A stretch of DNA of 64,000 bases from assembly GCF_900143025.1 (NCBI RefSeq), contig NZ_FRCT01000015.1, positions 20,543 to 84,542 on the forward strand. The letters are read 5' to 3'. The DNA comes from Ruminococcus flavefaciens. Its GTDB lineage: Bacteria; Bacillota; Clostridia; Oscillospirales; Ruminococcaceae. Shown here piece by piece: positions 7,500 to 16,795 of the stretch. Under the pieces are notes generated by a model. The model searched no databases. It was given only the letters and a program-made list of their open reading frames with translations, and had not been told where the DNA came from. The translations under genes and the position numbers were made by a program. Numbering within the stretch: the stretch's first letter is position 1; every line of letters begins with the position of its first letter.

Positions 7500-8840
7500 A
7501 TGAGCAGAGATATAAACAACAAATTCTGGAACGAAGAGCTTGAGACTCTTCCTCGTGAGGAACTTCAGAAGAGACAGCTTGAGGACTTAAAGGAGATCGT
7601 AAAGTTCGCATACGACCATGCTCCTTACTACAAGCGTTCATTCGATGAGGCAGGCGTTAAGCCAGAGGATATCAAGACATTAAAGGATATCGAGAAGTTC
7701 CCGTTCATCAATAAGAAAACTCAGCGTGACACACAGGGCGTTGGTTCATTCCTCGGAGAGCTTGCAGCAGTACCGGAGGAGGACGTAGTATTCATTTCTA
7801 CTTCATCAGGTTCAACAGGTGTTCCTACAATGAGCCCGTTCACAAAGAAGGACTTTGATGAGTTCCAGGATACAGAGAGCCGCTGGTTCTGGCAGATAGG
7901 AATGAGACCAAATGACCGTTACGTTCACGCTCTTAACTTCTCACTCTATGTAGGCGGTCCTGACGTAATCGGTGCGCAGAATCTTGGTGCTTTATGTATC
8001 TGGGGCGGTACTCTTCCAAGTGAGAGACTTCTCTTTATCCTTAAAACATATCAGCCGACTATTATCTGGACTTCTCCTTCATATGCTTGGCAGCTCGGTG
8101 AAAAGGCTTTAAAGGCAGGCTATGACCCGAAGAAGGACTTCAACATCAAGAAGATCATCGTTGCAGGTGAGCTTGGTGGCTCTATCGACGCTACAAGAAA
8201 GGCTATCGAGGACATCTGGGGTGCTGAGGTATTTGACTTCTACGGTCTGTCTGATATATTCGGTGCCTGCGCTGCACAGTGCGAATACCACGACGGACTT
8301 CACATTGCTGAGAACCATATCCTTGTTGAAACAGTTGATATCCACACAGGTGAGGTCCTCGAACCCGGTCAGACTGGTGAGCTTGTATTCACAACTCTCC
8401 GTAAGCACGCAAGACCTCTTATCAGATTCAAGACAGGCGATATCGGACGTATCGACACTACAAAGTGCAAATGCGGACGTACACACGGTAGAATTAGTAT
8501 CCTCGGAAGAAAGGACGATATGTTCATCGTTTCAGCTGTTAACGTATTCCCAAGCGATATCGAAGCTGTTATCCGTGAGCAGAGCGACCTGACAGGTGAG
8601 TACCTTATCCGTATCTTTGAGAGAGACTTCACAAGCAAATATGCTGTTGAGGTAGAAAAGGCATCAGGCGTTGCCAAGGACGATGCAACAGTTGCAGCAG
8701 AAGTAAGTGCAGCACTTAAAGCACGTATAGGCGTTAAGCCTGACAAGGTAATAGTTCACCCGGACGGCGGACTTAATACACGTTCAGAGCATAAGTCAAG
8801 ACGTGTAATTGACGAGAGAAATATTGACTATAATATTTGA
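7500..8840 (+). CDS. Phenylacetate-CoA ligase family acyl-CoA synthetase
   Basis: The 446-residue protein has the length and motifs of PaaK-type AMP-forming ligases: the phosphate loop STSSGSTGVPT (about residues 100-110), the adenine-binding YGLSDIFG segment (about 248), the RFKTGDIGRID hinge region (about 310-320) and a C-terminal domain ending in the KSRRVIDER lysine/arginine stretch. It would activate a free aromatic or short branched-chain acid with ATP and CoA. A GGAGG site sits before ATG 7500. Linkage and shared promoter structure with the oxidoreductase operon suggest the CoA ester is its substrate. Some rumen bacteria are known to carboxylate phenylacetate and isoacids in this way. 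The exact acid is not predictable from sequence. Confidence 0.88.
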   Translation: MSRDINNKFWNEELETLPREELQKRQLEDLKEIVKFAYDHAPYYKRSFDEAGVKPEDIKTLKDIEKFPFINKKTQRDTQGVGSFLGELAAVPEEDVVFISTSSGSTGVPTMSPFTKKDFDEFQDTESRWFWQIGMRPNDRYVHALNFSLYVGGPDVIGAQNLGALCIWGGTLPSERLLFILKTYQPTIIWTSPSYAWQLGEKALKAGYDPKKDFNIKKIIVAGELGGSIDATRKAIEDIWGAEVFDFYGLSDIFGACAAQCEYHDGLHIAENHILVETVDIHTGEVLEPGQTGELVFTTLRKHARPLIRFKTGDIGRIDTTKCKCGRTHGRISILGRKDDMFIVSAVNVFPSDIEAVIREQSDLTGEYLIRIFERDFTSKYAVEVEKASGVAKDDATVAAEVSAALKARIGVKPDKVIVHPDGGLNTRSEHKSRRVIDERNIDYNI

Positions 8841-8883
8841 TTGTGATATAATTTTTAATATGTTTATGTAATTCGGAATTCGG

Positions 8884-8999
8884 AATTAGGAATTCGGAAT
8901 TTAGGAGTTGGCTTTGCCAACGGATTGAAATTTATTCAAATTCGTCCGCCGTAAGGCGGACTCCATTAATTTCCAATTCAACATTCTGAATTCCTAATT
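8884..8999. repeat. MITE-like inverted repeat (116 bp) filling the ligase-aminotransferase gap
   Basis: The ends (8884-8900 and 8983-8999) are 17-bp inverted repeats with 16 matches, of the form AATTAGGAATTCNGAAT. Inside are two perfect hairpins, GTTGGC-TTT-GCCAAC (8907-8921) and GTCCGCC-GTAA-GGCGGAC (8944-8961). Extra copies of ATTCGGAATT lie just outside the left end. No coding potential is seen. It looks like a small non-autonomous mobile or REP-type repeat. Confidence 0.65.
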
Positions 9000-9019
9000 T
9001 TTGAAATAGGAGGATTTTT

Positions 9020-10186
9020 ATGCCAGAATTATCCAATCGTACAGCGACATTTACCGATTCCGTCATCAGACGTATGACGAGAATTTCCAATAAATACGGC
9101 GCTATAAATCTTTCTCAGGGCTTTCCTGATTTTGAGCCCCCAAGAGAGATACTTGACCGCCTTGCACAGGTAACTAATGAGGACTTCCACCAGTATTCCA
9201 TAACATGGGGAGCTCAGAACTTCCGCGAGGCTCTTGCCGAGAAGCAGTCACGTCTTATGGGACGCAATATCGACCCTAACGGTGAGATAGTCGTTACCTG
9301 CGGAAGTACCGAAGCTATGATGGCAGCAATGATGTCCGTCACAAATCCGGGCGACAAAGTCATTGTTTTTTCGCCGTTTTATGAGAATTACGGTGCAGAT
9401 ACAATACTTTCGGGTGCAGAGCCTATTTACGTTCCGCTGATACCGCCCGAGTTCAGTTTTGATGCAAATGTACTTGAAGAAGCCTTCAAGCAGCACCCGA
9501 AGGCTCTTATTCTCTGTAATCCTTCCAATCCCTGCGGTAAGGTGTTCACACTTGAGGAATTGCAGATAATTGCTGATCTTGCAAAGAAATACGATACTTT
9601 TGTTATAACAGACGAGGTCTATGAGCATATCGTTTATGCTCCGTATAAGCACGTTTATTTTGCAAGCCTTCCCGATATGTGGGAGAGGACTATCTCATGC
9701 TCGTCACTGTCCAAGACCTATTCTATCACAGGCTGGAGACTTGGCTACGTTATAGCTCCGCCGCATATCATTGATACCGTGAAAAAGGTGCATGATTTCC
9801 TTACAGTAGGTGCGGCTGCACCGTTGCAGGAGGCTGCCGTTACGGGACTTCGTTTCGGTGATGACTATTACAAGTGGTTACAGGACAAGTATACCGAAAA
9901 GCGTGATCTTTTCCTGAAAGGACTTGACGAAATCGGGATACAGCATACGATACCGCAGGGAGCTTATTATATACTCCTTGATATTTCCGAATTTGGCTAC
10001 AAGAGTGACCTTGTATTCTGTGAAAAATTAGCAGAGTATGTGGGGGTTGGTGCAGTTCCCGGATCAAGCTTCTTCAAGGAGCCTGAGAACCGCTACATAC
10101 GTTTCCACTATGCGAAAAAGAATGAGACTCTTGAAAACGCTCTTGATCGTCTTGGCGATATAAGAAAGAAAATGCCTAAGGAGTGA
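9020..10186 (+). CDS. Class I/II pyridoxal-phosphate aminotransferase
   Basis: The 388-residue protein is a fold-type I aminotransferase of the aspartate/aromatic (AAT_I) group. The N-terminal NLSQGFPDFEPP is the substrate-cap segment, NPSNPCGKVF and DEVYEHIVY hold the PLP-contact Asn/Asp/Tyr, and SSLSKTYSITGWRLGY carries the Schiff-base lysine (about residue 234). FHYAKK near the C-terminus contains the carboxylate-binding arginine region (YIRFHYA). The AGGAGG site and ATG 9020 are unambiguous. Following a CoA ligase and an oxidoreductase, it is a good candidate to aminate the 2-oxoacid they produce, though the intervening repeat means a separate promoter cannot be excluded. Confidence 0.88.
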   Translation: MPELSNRTATFTDSVIRRMTRISNKYGAINLSQGFPDFEPPREILDRLAQVTNEDFHQYSITWGAQNFREALAEKQSRLMGRNIDPNGEIVVTCGSTEAMMAAMMSVTNPGDKVIVFSPFYENYGADTILSGAEPIYVPLIPPEFSFDANVLEEAFKQHPKALILCNPSNPCGKVFTLEELQIIADLAKKYDTFVITDEVYEHIVYAPYKHVYFASLPDMWERTISCSSLSKTYSITGWRLGYVIAPPHIIDTVKKVHDFLTVGAAAPLQEAAVTGLRFGDDYYKWLQDKYTEKRDLFLKGLDEIGIQHTIPQGAYYILLDISEFGYKSDLVFCEKLAEYVGVGAVPGSSFFKEPENRYIRFHYAKKNETLENALDRLGDIRKKMPKE

Positions 10187-10190
10187 GAAT

Positions 10191-10646
10191 ATGAAAACTA
10201 TCGCAAGCTTTAAAGTTGACCATGACAAGCTTGAAAAGGGAATGTATATCTCCCGTATCGACGGCGATGCAGTAACCTATGATATACGAATGAAAAAGCC
10301 AAATGGCGGCGACTATCTCAATAACGGTGCTCTCCATACATTCGAGCATCTATTTGCTACCTATGCACGTAACAGCGAGTATACCGACAGTGTTATCTAT
10401 GTGGGACCTATGGGCTGCCGTACAGGATTTTATCTGATACTTCGTGATAATGTGAGCAGCGAAAATGCAATAAAGCTTGTACAGGACAGCTTCCGTTTCG
10501 TTGCTGAGTTCAGCGGAAAGATACCTGGCTCGGAGCGTAAGGAGTGCGGAAACTATCTTGAACATGACCTCGACGGCGCAAAGGCAGTTGCAGAGGATAT
10601 GCTTAAAGTGCTTGATGGTTATACAGCAGAAAAACTGAAATACTGA
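10191..10646 (+). CDS. luxS: S-ribosylhomocysteine lyase (LuxS)
   Basis: The 151-residue product has the LuxS metal site: the HTFEHLFATY motif (about residues 46-55) supplies two His ligands, and the catalytic Cys is in MGCRTGFYL (about residues 75-83). The third ligand Cys is in KECGNYLEHDL. LuxS splits S-ribosylhomocysteine into homocysteine and the AI-2 precursor DPD, feeding homocysteine back to the sulfur pathway encoded upstream. It lies 4 bp after the aminotransferase with an AAGGAG site at the junction and so is probably co-transcribed. A terminator follows. Confidence 0.95.
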   Translation: MKTIASFKVDHDKLEKGMYISRIDGDAVTYDIRMKKPNGGDYLNNGALHTFEHLFATYARNSEYTDSVIYVGPMGCRTGFYLILRDNVSSENAIKLVQDSFRFVAEFSGKIPGSERKECGNYLEHDLDGAKAVAEDMLKVLDGYTAEKLKY

Positions 10647-10668
10647 GCTTTCAAAGCTATAAATGCAA

Positions 10669-10699
10669 AACAGCCGCAGACCTGAGATCTGAGGCTGTT
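10669..10699. terminator. Intrinsic terminator between luxS and glnN
   Basis: AACAGCC (10669-10675) pairs with GGCTGTT (10693-10699), and an inner CAGA/TCTG pair extends the stem. It has A-rich sequence on the left and T-rich sequence on the right, so it can serve luxS (+) and the convergent glnN (-). Confidence 0.75.
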
Positions 10700-10736
10700 C
10701 TGTTTATATATACTTGAGAGGGTTTCAAGGGAAGCA

Positions 10737-12824
10737 TCATACTCCGAAGAGGAGCTTGTCGTATGTTGGGAATGGGTAGTAGTCCTCAGCTGTAACTGTT
10801 TCTGCCTTGTCAGCAGCACTGCGGAGCTTATCCATAGCCGGGAGCATTGTATCACGAACGAATTCGGAAGCAGGTATTATCTTGCTTATGCCCTTGAGCT
10901 TTGTAACAGCAGCTTCAAGCTTTGTAGTTGCTGCGTCCATTTCGTCTATAAGCTCTGAAAGCTCTGTAACAAGCTTTGTCTCGTACTTGCAGGCTGCCTT
11001 TGATACGCTCTTCTTGACTGCGACAGCAGAAGCAGTATCAGCGGCGAATTTAGCAACAGCAGGGATTATCTCCTTGCGTGCCATGTCTACCATTGTAACA
11101 GCTTCGATGTTGACTGTCTTGATGTAGTTTTCAAGCATGATATCGCAGCGTGAGTAGATCTCAGCCTCGGTAAATACGCCGTGAGATGTAAGCATTTCTA
11201 CGTTCTTCTTGTCGCAGATGTGAGGCATAGCGTCAGCAGTGGTTTTATAGTTGCAAAGACCGCGCTTCTCAGCCTCCTTTATCCATGCGTCATCGTAGCC
11301 GTTTCCGTTGAAGATGATGCGCTTGTGCTCCTTGATCGTTTTCTTGATAAGATCGTGGAGTGCCTTGTTGAAGTCCTTAGCCTTTTCAAGCTTGTCTGCA
11401 AACTGCTTCAGTTCCTCTGCAACAGCAGCGTTGAGGTGAATGTTAGCGCATGAAATACTGTTGGAAGAACCAAGCATACGGAACTCGAATTTATTACCTG
11501 TAAATGCGAATGGGGAAGTTCTGTTACGGTCAGTGGAATCCTTACTGAACTTAGGCAGAACATCAACGCCAAGCTGCATTTTTTCTTTCTTTGTGCCGCC
11601 GTATGGCTTATCAGCCTCGATAGCGTCGAGAACAGCTGTAAGCTCGTCGCCGAGGAAGATAGAGATAACAGCAGGTGGAGCTTCGTTAGCACCAAGTCTG
11701 TGATCGTTGCCGGCGGTAGCAACTGAAAGTCTGAGAAGATCCTGATAATCGTCAACAGCCTTGATAACAGCTGCAAGGAAGAGCAGGAACTGTGCGTTCT
11801 CAGCAGGTGTCTCACCGGGTGAGAGGAGGTTCTCGCCCTGGTCTGTTGAGATAGACCAGTTATTGTGCTTACCGGAGCCGTTTACTCCTGCGAATGGCTT
11901 CTCATGGAGGAGGCAAACAAGGTTATGGCGTAAAGCAACCTTCTGCATTACTTCCATTGTAAGCTGGTTGTGGTCAGCTGCAATATTTGTTGTATCGTAG
12001 ATAGGAGCAAGCTCGTGCTGTGCAGGAGCAACTTCATTATGCTTGGTCTTAGCAAGGATACCAAGCTTCCAGAGCTCCTTGTCGAGGTCAGCCATGTACT
12101 CGGCAACTCTTGGCTTGATGGAGCCGAAGTAGTGGTCGTCCATTTCCTGACCCTTTGGAGGCATAGCACCGAAAAGGGTTCTGCCTGTCATTATAAGGTC
12201 TTTTCTCTTCTTCCACATATCGCGGTCAACGAGGAAGTATTCCTGCTCTGGACCAACTGATGTCTTGACGCTCTTAACTTTATCATTGCCGAAGAGCTTG
12301 AGGATACGCAGAGCCTGTTTATTGAGTGCTTCCATTGAACGCAGGAGAGGTACTTTCTTGTCGAGAGCTTCACCTGTGTATGAGCAGAATGCTGTAGGAA
12401 TGTAAAGTGTACCGTCCTTGATGAAAGCATATGAAGTAGGATCCCATGCCGTATAGCCTCTTGCTTCAAATGTAGCACGGAGTCCACCCGAAGGGAATGA
12501 TGAAGCGTCAGGCTCGCCCTTTACAAGCTCCTTGCCTGAGAACTCCATAATAACACGTCCGTCAGGAGCAGGGCTGATGAAGCTGTCGTGCTTCTCGGCT
12601 GTAACACCTGTCATTGGCTGGAACCAGTGTGTATAGTGAGTTGCACCTTTTTCGATTGCCCAGTCCTTCATAGCAGCAGCAACTGCATTTGCAACCGATA
12701 TATCGAGAGGAGTTCCTCTGTCGATAGTTCTTTTCAGTGACTTGTACACCTTTTCTGAAAGTGTAGCCTTCATGATTCTGTCATCGAATACCATTGAGCC
12801 AAAGTAATCTGTTATCTTTTCCAT
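10737..12824 (-). CDS. glnN: Glutamine synthetase type III
   Basis: This 695-residue protein is the long GSIII form (about 700 residues) common in Bacteroides and Clostridia, not the 440-470-residue GSI. It contains the [10 protein letters not shown] segment (about residue 320) and the [16 protein letters not shown] region characteristic of GSIII, and [20 protein letters not shown] in the active-site C-terminal half. The start at 12824 is behind TAAGGAGGAATTAATT; an in-frame ATG 21 bases upstream overlaps pyrG and lacks a ribosome site. It converts glutamate + NH3 + ATP to glutamine in the cytoplasm. It lies immediately after pyrG on the same transcript, whose leader carries an ANTAR-type hairpin. 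Confidence 0.95.
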   Translation of the reverse strand: MEKITDYFGSMVFDDRIMKATLSEKVYKSLKRTIDRGTPLDISVANAVAAAMKDWAIEKGATHYTHWFQPMTGVTAEKHDSFISPAPDGRVIMEFSGKELVKGEPDASSFPSGGLRATFEARGYTAWDPTSYAFIKDGTLYIPTAFCSYTGEALDKKVPLLRSMEALNKQALRILKLFGNDKVKSVKTSVGPEQEYFLVDRDMWKKRKDLIMTGRTLFGAMPPKGQEMDDHYFGSIKPRVAEYMADLDKELWKLGILAKTKHNEVAPAQHELAPIYDTTNIAADHNQLTMEVMQKVALRHNLVCLLHEKPFAGVNGSGKHNNWSISTDQGENLLSPGETPAENAQFLLFLAAVIKAVDDYQDLLRLSVATAGNDHRLGANEAPPAVISIFLGDELTAVLDAIEADKPYGGTKKEKMQLGVDVLPKFSKDSTDRNRTSPFAFTGNKFEFRMLGSSNSISCANIHLNAAVAEELKQFADKLEKAKDFNKALHDLIKKTIKEHKRIIFNGNGYDDAWIKEAEKRGLCNYKTTADAMPHICDKKNVEMLTSHGVFTEAEIYSRCDIMLENYIKTVNIEAVTMVDMARKEIIPAVAKFAADTASAVAVKKSVSKAACKYETKLVTELSELIDEMDAATTKLEAAVTKLKGISKIIPASEFVRDTMLPAMDKLRSAADKAETVTAEDYYPFPTYDKLLFGV

Positions 12825-12837
12825 AATTAATTCCTCC

Positions 12838-14433
<1,596 letters not shown>

Positions 14434-14469
14434 TTACTTTTATGCTCCTTGAAATACATTTATGATAAA

Positions 14470-14536
14470 GGCGTTCTGCGAACATTCGGGAGATTTTTGG
14501 ATTTGTGTGATAATGCACGCAGACGCCCTTGTCAGC
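14470..14536 (-). promoter_or_regulatory. Putative ANTAR-type hairpin and terminator in the pyrG-glnN leader
   Basis: On the minus strand, GCTGAC-AAGGGC-GTCTGC (14536 to 14519) forms a small hairpin with a six-base loop having A at position 1 and G at position 4; one T-T mismatch interrupts the stem. Its 3' half is also the 5' arm (14527 to 14518) of a longer stem with 14480-14470 (GGCGTCTGCG with CGCAGAACGCC), followed by TTTAT, so the two folds exclude each other. The T tract is weak and the terminator loop is 37 nt. The same arrangement precedes amt and gltB. Confidence 0.55.
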
Positions 14537-16345
14537 TTATGCTTTTTCCCACTCCGCTGAATCGTGAAGTGCATTGTAGCCTTCTTCACCTGTACGGATC
14601 TTGATTACATTTTCGATGTCATAAATGAACATCTTACCGTCGCCGTAGTTTCCTGTGTAGAGAGCTGCCTTTGCTGCTGCAATTACCTTTTCTACAGGCA
14701 CTGCACATACTGCAATTTCAGCCTTTACTTTGGGGAGAAGGTTCATTTCTACAGAAGCTCCACGGTAGTAGTTCTTCTGTCCGTTCTGCATACCGCAGCC
14801 AAGTACGTTGGTTACTGTGATGCCCTTTACGTCAATAGCTTCCATAGCCTCGATGAACTGCTGAAGCTTCTGCTGTTTGAATATTACTACGATGTTTGTG
14901 AGCTTTGTTGCGCCGTCAGGTGAAGGAACTGAGTAGTTCTCAATTTCAACTGCCTTATCAACAGGAACAGCAGGTGTTCCGGGAGTGCCGACTTTCTTTA
15001 CGCTCTTAGCGTCGTCCTTTGTGTAGCCCTTCATGCCGATGTCTGAAAGTGCAGGAGCAAAGTCAGCATAAGAGGATACAAGACCGTGTTCTGTAATATC
15101 AAGACCGAGGATCTCCTCCTGCTCTGAAGCACGGAGACCGATAGTCTTTTTGATCAAGATGAATACCAATGCCATTGAGATAGCTGTGAAGGTTGCGATA
15201 GCAACGAAGCCTGTGAGCTGTCTGCCCAGGAGTCCGAAGCCGCCGCCGTAGAACAGACCTGCAAGCTGGTCGCCGTTCTGGTCTACCAGTGAATAACCGG
15301 GAACCTCAGGATTTGCAAAGAGACCAACTGCGATAGTGCCCCAGATACCGTTCATCATATGAACTGCTACTGCACCGACAGGATCGTCGATGTGGAGCTT
15401 GTAATCGAGGAACCATACGCCGAAGCATACGAGGAGTCCTGAAACGATACCTACTATAGTTGAACCGAGAGCGTCTGTTACATCACATGGAGCTGTGATA
15501 CCAACAAGTCCTGCCAGTGAAGCGTTAAGACACATTGAAACATCGGGCTTGCCGTACTTAACCCATGTGAAGATCATACAAGTTACTGTTGCAATTGCAG
15601 GAGCGATAGTTGTTGTGAGGAATACTGAACCCAGCTGGTCGATAGATGTGCAAGCTGCGCCGTTGAATCCGTACCAGCCGAACCAGAGAATGAAACATCC
15701 GAGAGCACCGATTGTAAGGTTGTGACCGGGGATAGCGTTTACTTTAACTTCGCCGTCCTTAGTCTTGTGGAATTTGCCTATTCTTGGTCCGAGGATAGCT
15801 GCACCTACGAGAGCTGCGATACCGCCGACCATGTGGATATGTGCTGAACCGGCGAAATCGTGGAATCCCCACTGGCTGAGCCAGCCGCCGCCCCAGCCCC
15901 AGTGAGCTTCGATAGGATAAACGACTGCACTGATGATAGCTGAGTATACGCAATAAGAAAGGAACTTTGTACGTTCAGCCATTGCACCTGAAACGATAGT
16001 AGCTGTCGTTGCACAGAATACAAGGTTGAATACGAAGTTTGACCAGTCGAATGAGCCGTAGGAAGTGAATATATCAAATCCGGGAGCACCGATTATACCG
16101 ACTAAGTCTTCACCGAAGAGAAGACCGAAGCCTATGAGAATGAAAACTACTGTACCGATACAGAAGTCCATTAAATTCTTCATGATGATATTGCCTGCAT
16201 TCTTTGCACGGGTGAAGCCTGTCTCCACCATTGCGAAGCCTGCCTGCATAAAGAATACGAGAGCAGCACCAATAAGGAACCATACGCCAAAGACTACACC
16301 GTTGGTCTCGTCCATGGCTTGTTGTAAAATTGTCTGAGAGTCCAT
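14537..16345 (-). CDS. Ammonium transporter fused to a P-II signalling domain
   Basis: This 602-residue protein starts at ATG 16345 (AGGAGG at 16352-16357) rather than 13 codons upstream. Residues about 1-430 are an Amt/MEP/Rh channel with about 11 membrane helices; the HWGWGGGWLS and NGIWGTIAVG segments match Amt core regions. After a linker, about residues 477-597 form a complete GlnB/GlnK fold starting at TKLTNIVVIFKQQKLQQF, with a short T-loop (NGQKNYYRGAS) keeping the modifiable-type Tyr and LPKVKAEI. In most bacteria GlnK is a separate protein that blocks AmtB; here gating would be in cis. Amt-PII fusions are known in some Firmicutes. It is divergent from gltB and has its own promoter and attenuator. 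Confidence 0.93.
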   Translation of the reverse strand: MDSQTILQQAMDETNGVVFGVWFLIGAALVFFMQAGFAMVETGFTRAKNAGNIIMKNLMDFCIGTVVFILIGFGLLFGEDLVGIIGAPGFDIFTSYGSFDWSNFVFNLVFCATTATIVSGAMAERTKFLSYCVYSAIISAVVYPIEAHWGWGGGWLSQWGFHDFAGSAHIHMVGGIAALVGAAILGPRIGKFHKTKDGEVKVNAIPGHNLTIGALGCFILWFGWYGFNGAACTSIDQLGSVFLTTTIAPAIATVTCMIFTWVKYGKPDVSMCLNASLAGLVGITAPCDVTDALGSTIVGIVSGLLVCFGVWFLDYKLHIDDPVGAVAVHMMNGIWGTIAVGLFANPEVPGYSLVDQNGDQLAGLFYGGGFGLLGRQLTGFVAIATFTAISMALVFILIKKTIGLRASEQEEILGLDITEHGLVSSYADFAPALSDIGMKGYTKDDAKSVKKVGTPGTPAVPVDKAVEIENYSVPSPDGATKLTNIVVIFKQQKLQQFIEAMEAIDVKGITVTNVLGCGMQNGQKNYYRGASVEMNLLPKVKAEIAVCAVPVEKVIAAAKAALYTGNYGDGKMFIYDIENVIKIRTGEEGYNALHDSAEWEKA

Positions 16346-16383
16346 AAGAATACCTCCTAAGATAAGATACAGCATAAATATCA

Positions 16384-16433
16384 AAAGGGTGTACGATGCA
16401 CTGAAAACTCAGTTCATCATACACCCCTTTGTG
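16384..16433 (-). promoter_or_regulatory. Long hairpin in the amt leader
   Basis: On the minus strand a 21-bp stem (one mismatch, two G-U pairs) spans 16433 to 16384 with a GTTT loop and TTTTGAT after it. It lies between the attenuator at 16455-16498 and the amt start. It could be a second terminator or an RNA-stability element. Confidence 0.5.
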
Positions 16434-16454
16434 TATGGAATTAGTACTAATAAC

Positions 16455-16498
16455 AAAAAAAGAGAGCTACAGACTTGATGTCCGCAGCTCCCTTGCTG
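16455..16498 (-). promoter_or_regulatory. ANTAR-type hairpin overlapping a terminator, amt leader
   Basis: Minus strand: CAGC-AAGGGA-GCTG (16498 to 16485) is a 4-bp hairpin with a six-base loop, A1 and G4. Its 3' arm is part of the terminator 5' arm GGGAGCTGCGGAC (16492 to 16480), which pairs over 13 bp with GTCTGTAGCTCTC (16474 to 16462) around a 5-base loop, followed by seven T. Only one of the two structures can form. Promoter elements at 16510-16538 place the start within a few bases of the small hairpin. Confidence 0.7.
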
Positions 16499-16509
16499 TT
16501 TACAATGCC

Positions 16510-16538
16510 ATTATAGCCTATGGATCACCATTTGTCAA
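16510..16538 (-). promoter_or_regulatory. Promoter of amt
   Basis: On the minus strand TTGACA (16538 to 16533) and TATAAT (16515 to 16510) are consensus hexamers with a 17-bp spacer. Confidence 0.85.
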
Positions 16539-16659
16539 GCACTTTTTTGAACTTTGTCTGATATTTATATTTTTTTGGTACTTTAAACGCAAAAAGCACT
16601 GCGCTTTTTACAAAAGTGACGGATTTTGCGAGATTTTCTGTATTTTTTTGAAAATGCTC

Positions 16660-16688
16660 TTGACAATGCTGGTTTAAAGTGCTAAGAT
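16660..16688 (+). promoter_or_regulatory. Promoter of the gltB operon
   Basis: TTGACA (16660-16665) and TAAGAT (16683-16688) are 17 bp apart, divergent from the amt promoter 120 bp away. The expected start is near 16695, just before the leader hairpin. Confidence 0.8.
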
Positions 16689-16697
16689 AGTAATCAA

Positions 16698-16745
16698 GAA
16701 CAAGGACGTTTCAGCAGGCTATCTGTCTGTTGAAACGTCTTTTTT
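16698..16745 (+). promoter_or_regulatory. ANTAR-type hairpin overlapping a terminator, gltB leader
   Basis: GAAC-AAGGAC-GTTT (16698-16711) is a small hairpin with a hexaloop carrying A1 and G4. It overlaps the 5' arm of a 13-bp terminator, GACGTTTCAGCAG (16705-16717) with CTGTTGAAACGTC (16727-16739), followed by six T. The gltB start is at 16796, so readthrough is required for expression. The ANTAR protein encoded in this same operon is the natural candidate to stabilise the small hairpin. Confidence 0.7.
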
Positions 16746-16795
16746 ATTATGCGATACGGTTCAATGGCGAGGCGTATCGGAAAGGCGTGACTTAA

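Noticed and set aside
14434..14536. Possible CTP-sensing reiterative-transcription attenuator of pyrG as in Bacillus
   Set aside because: A GGGC is present but no credible promoter places it at the transcript start; the hexaloop hairpin explains the region better.
16446..16500. A glutamine (glnA-type) riboswitch in the amt leader
   Set aside because: That class is known from cyanobacteria and marine metagenomes, and the leader is too short; a hairpin/terminator switch fits.
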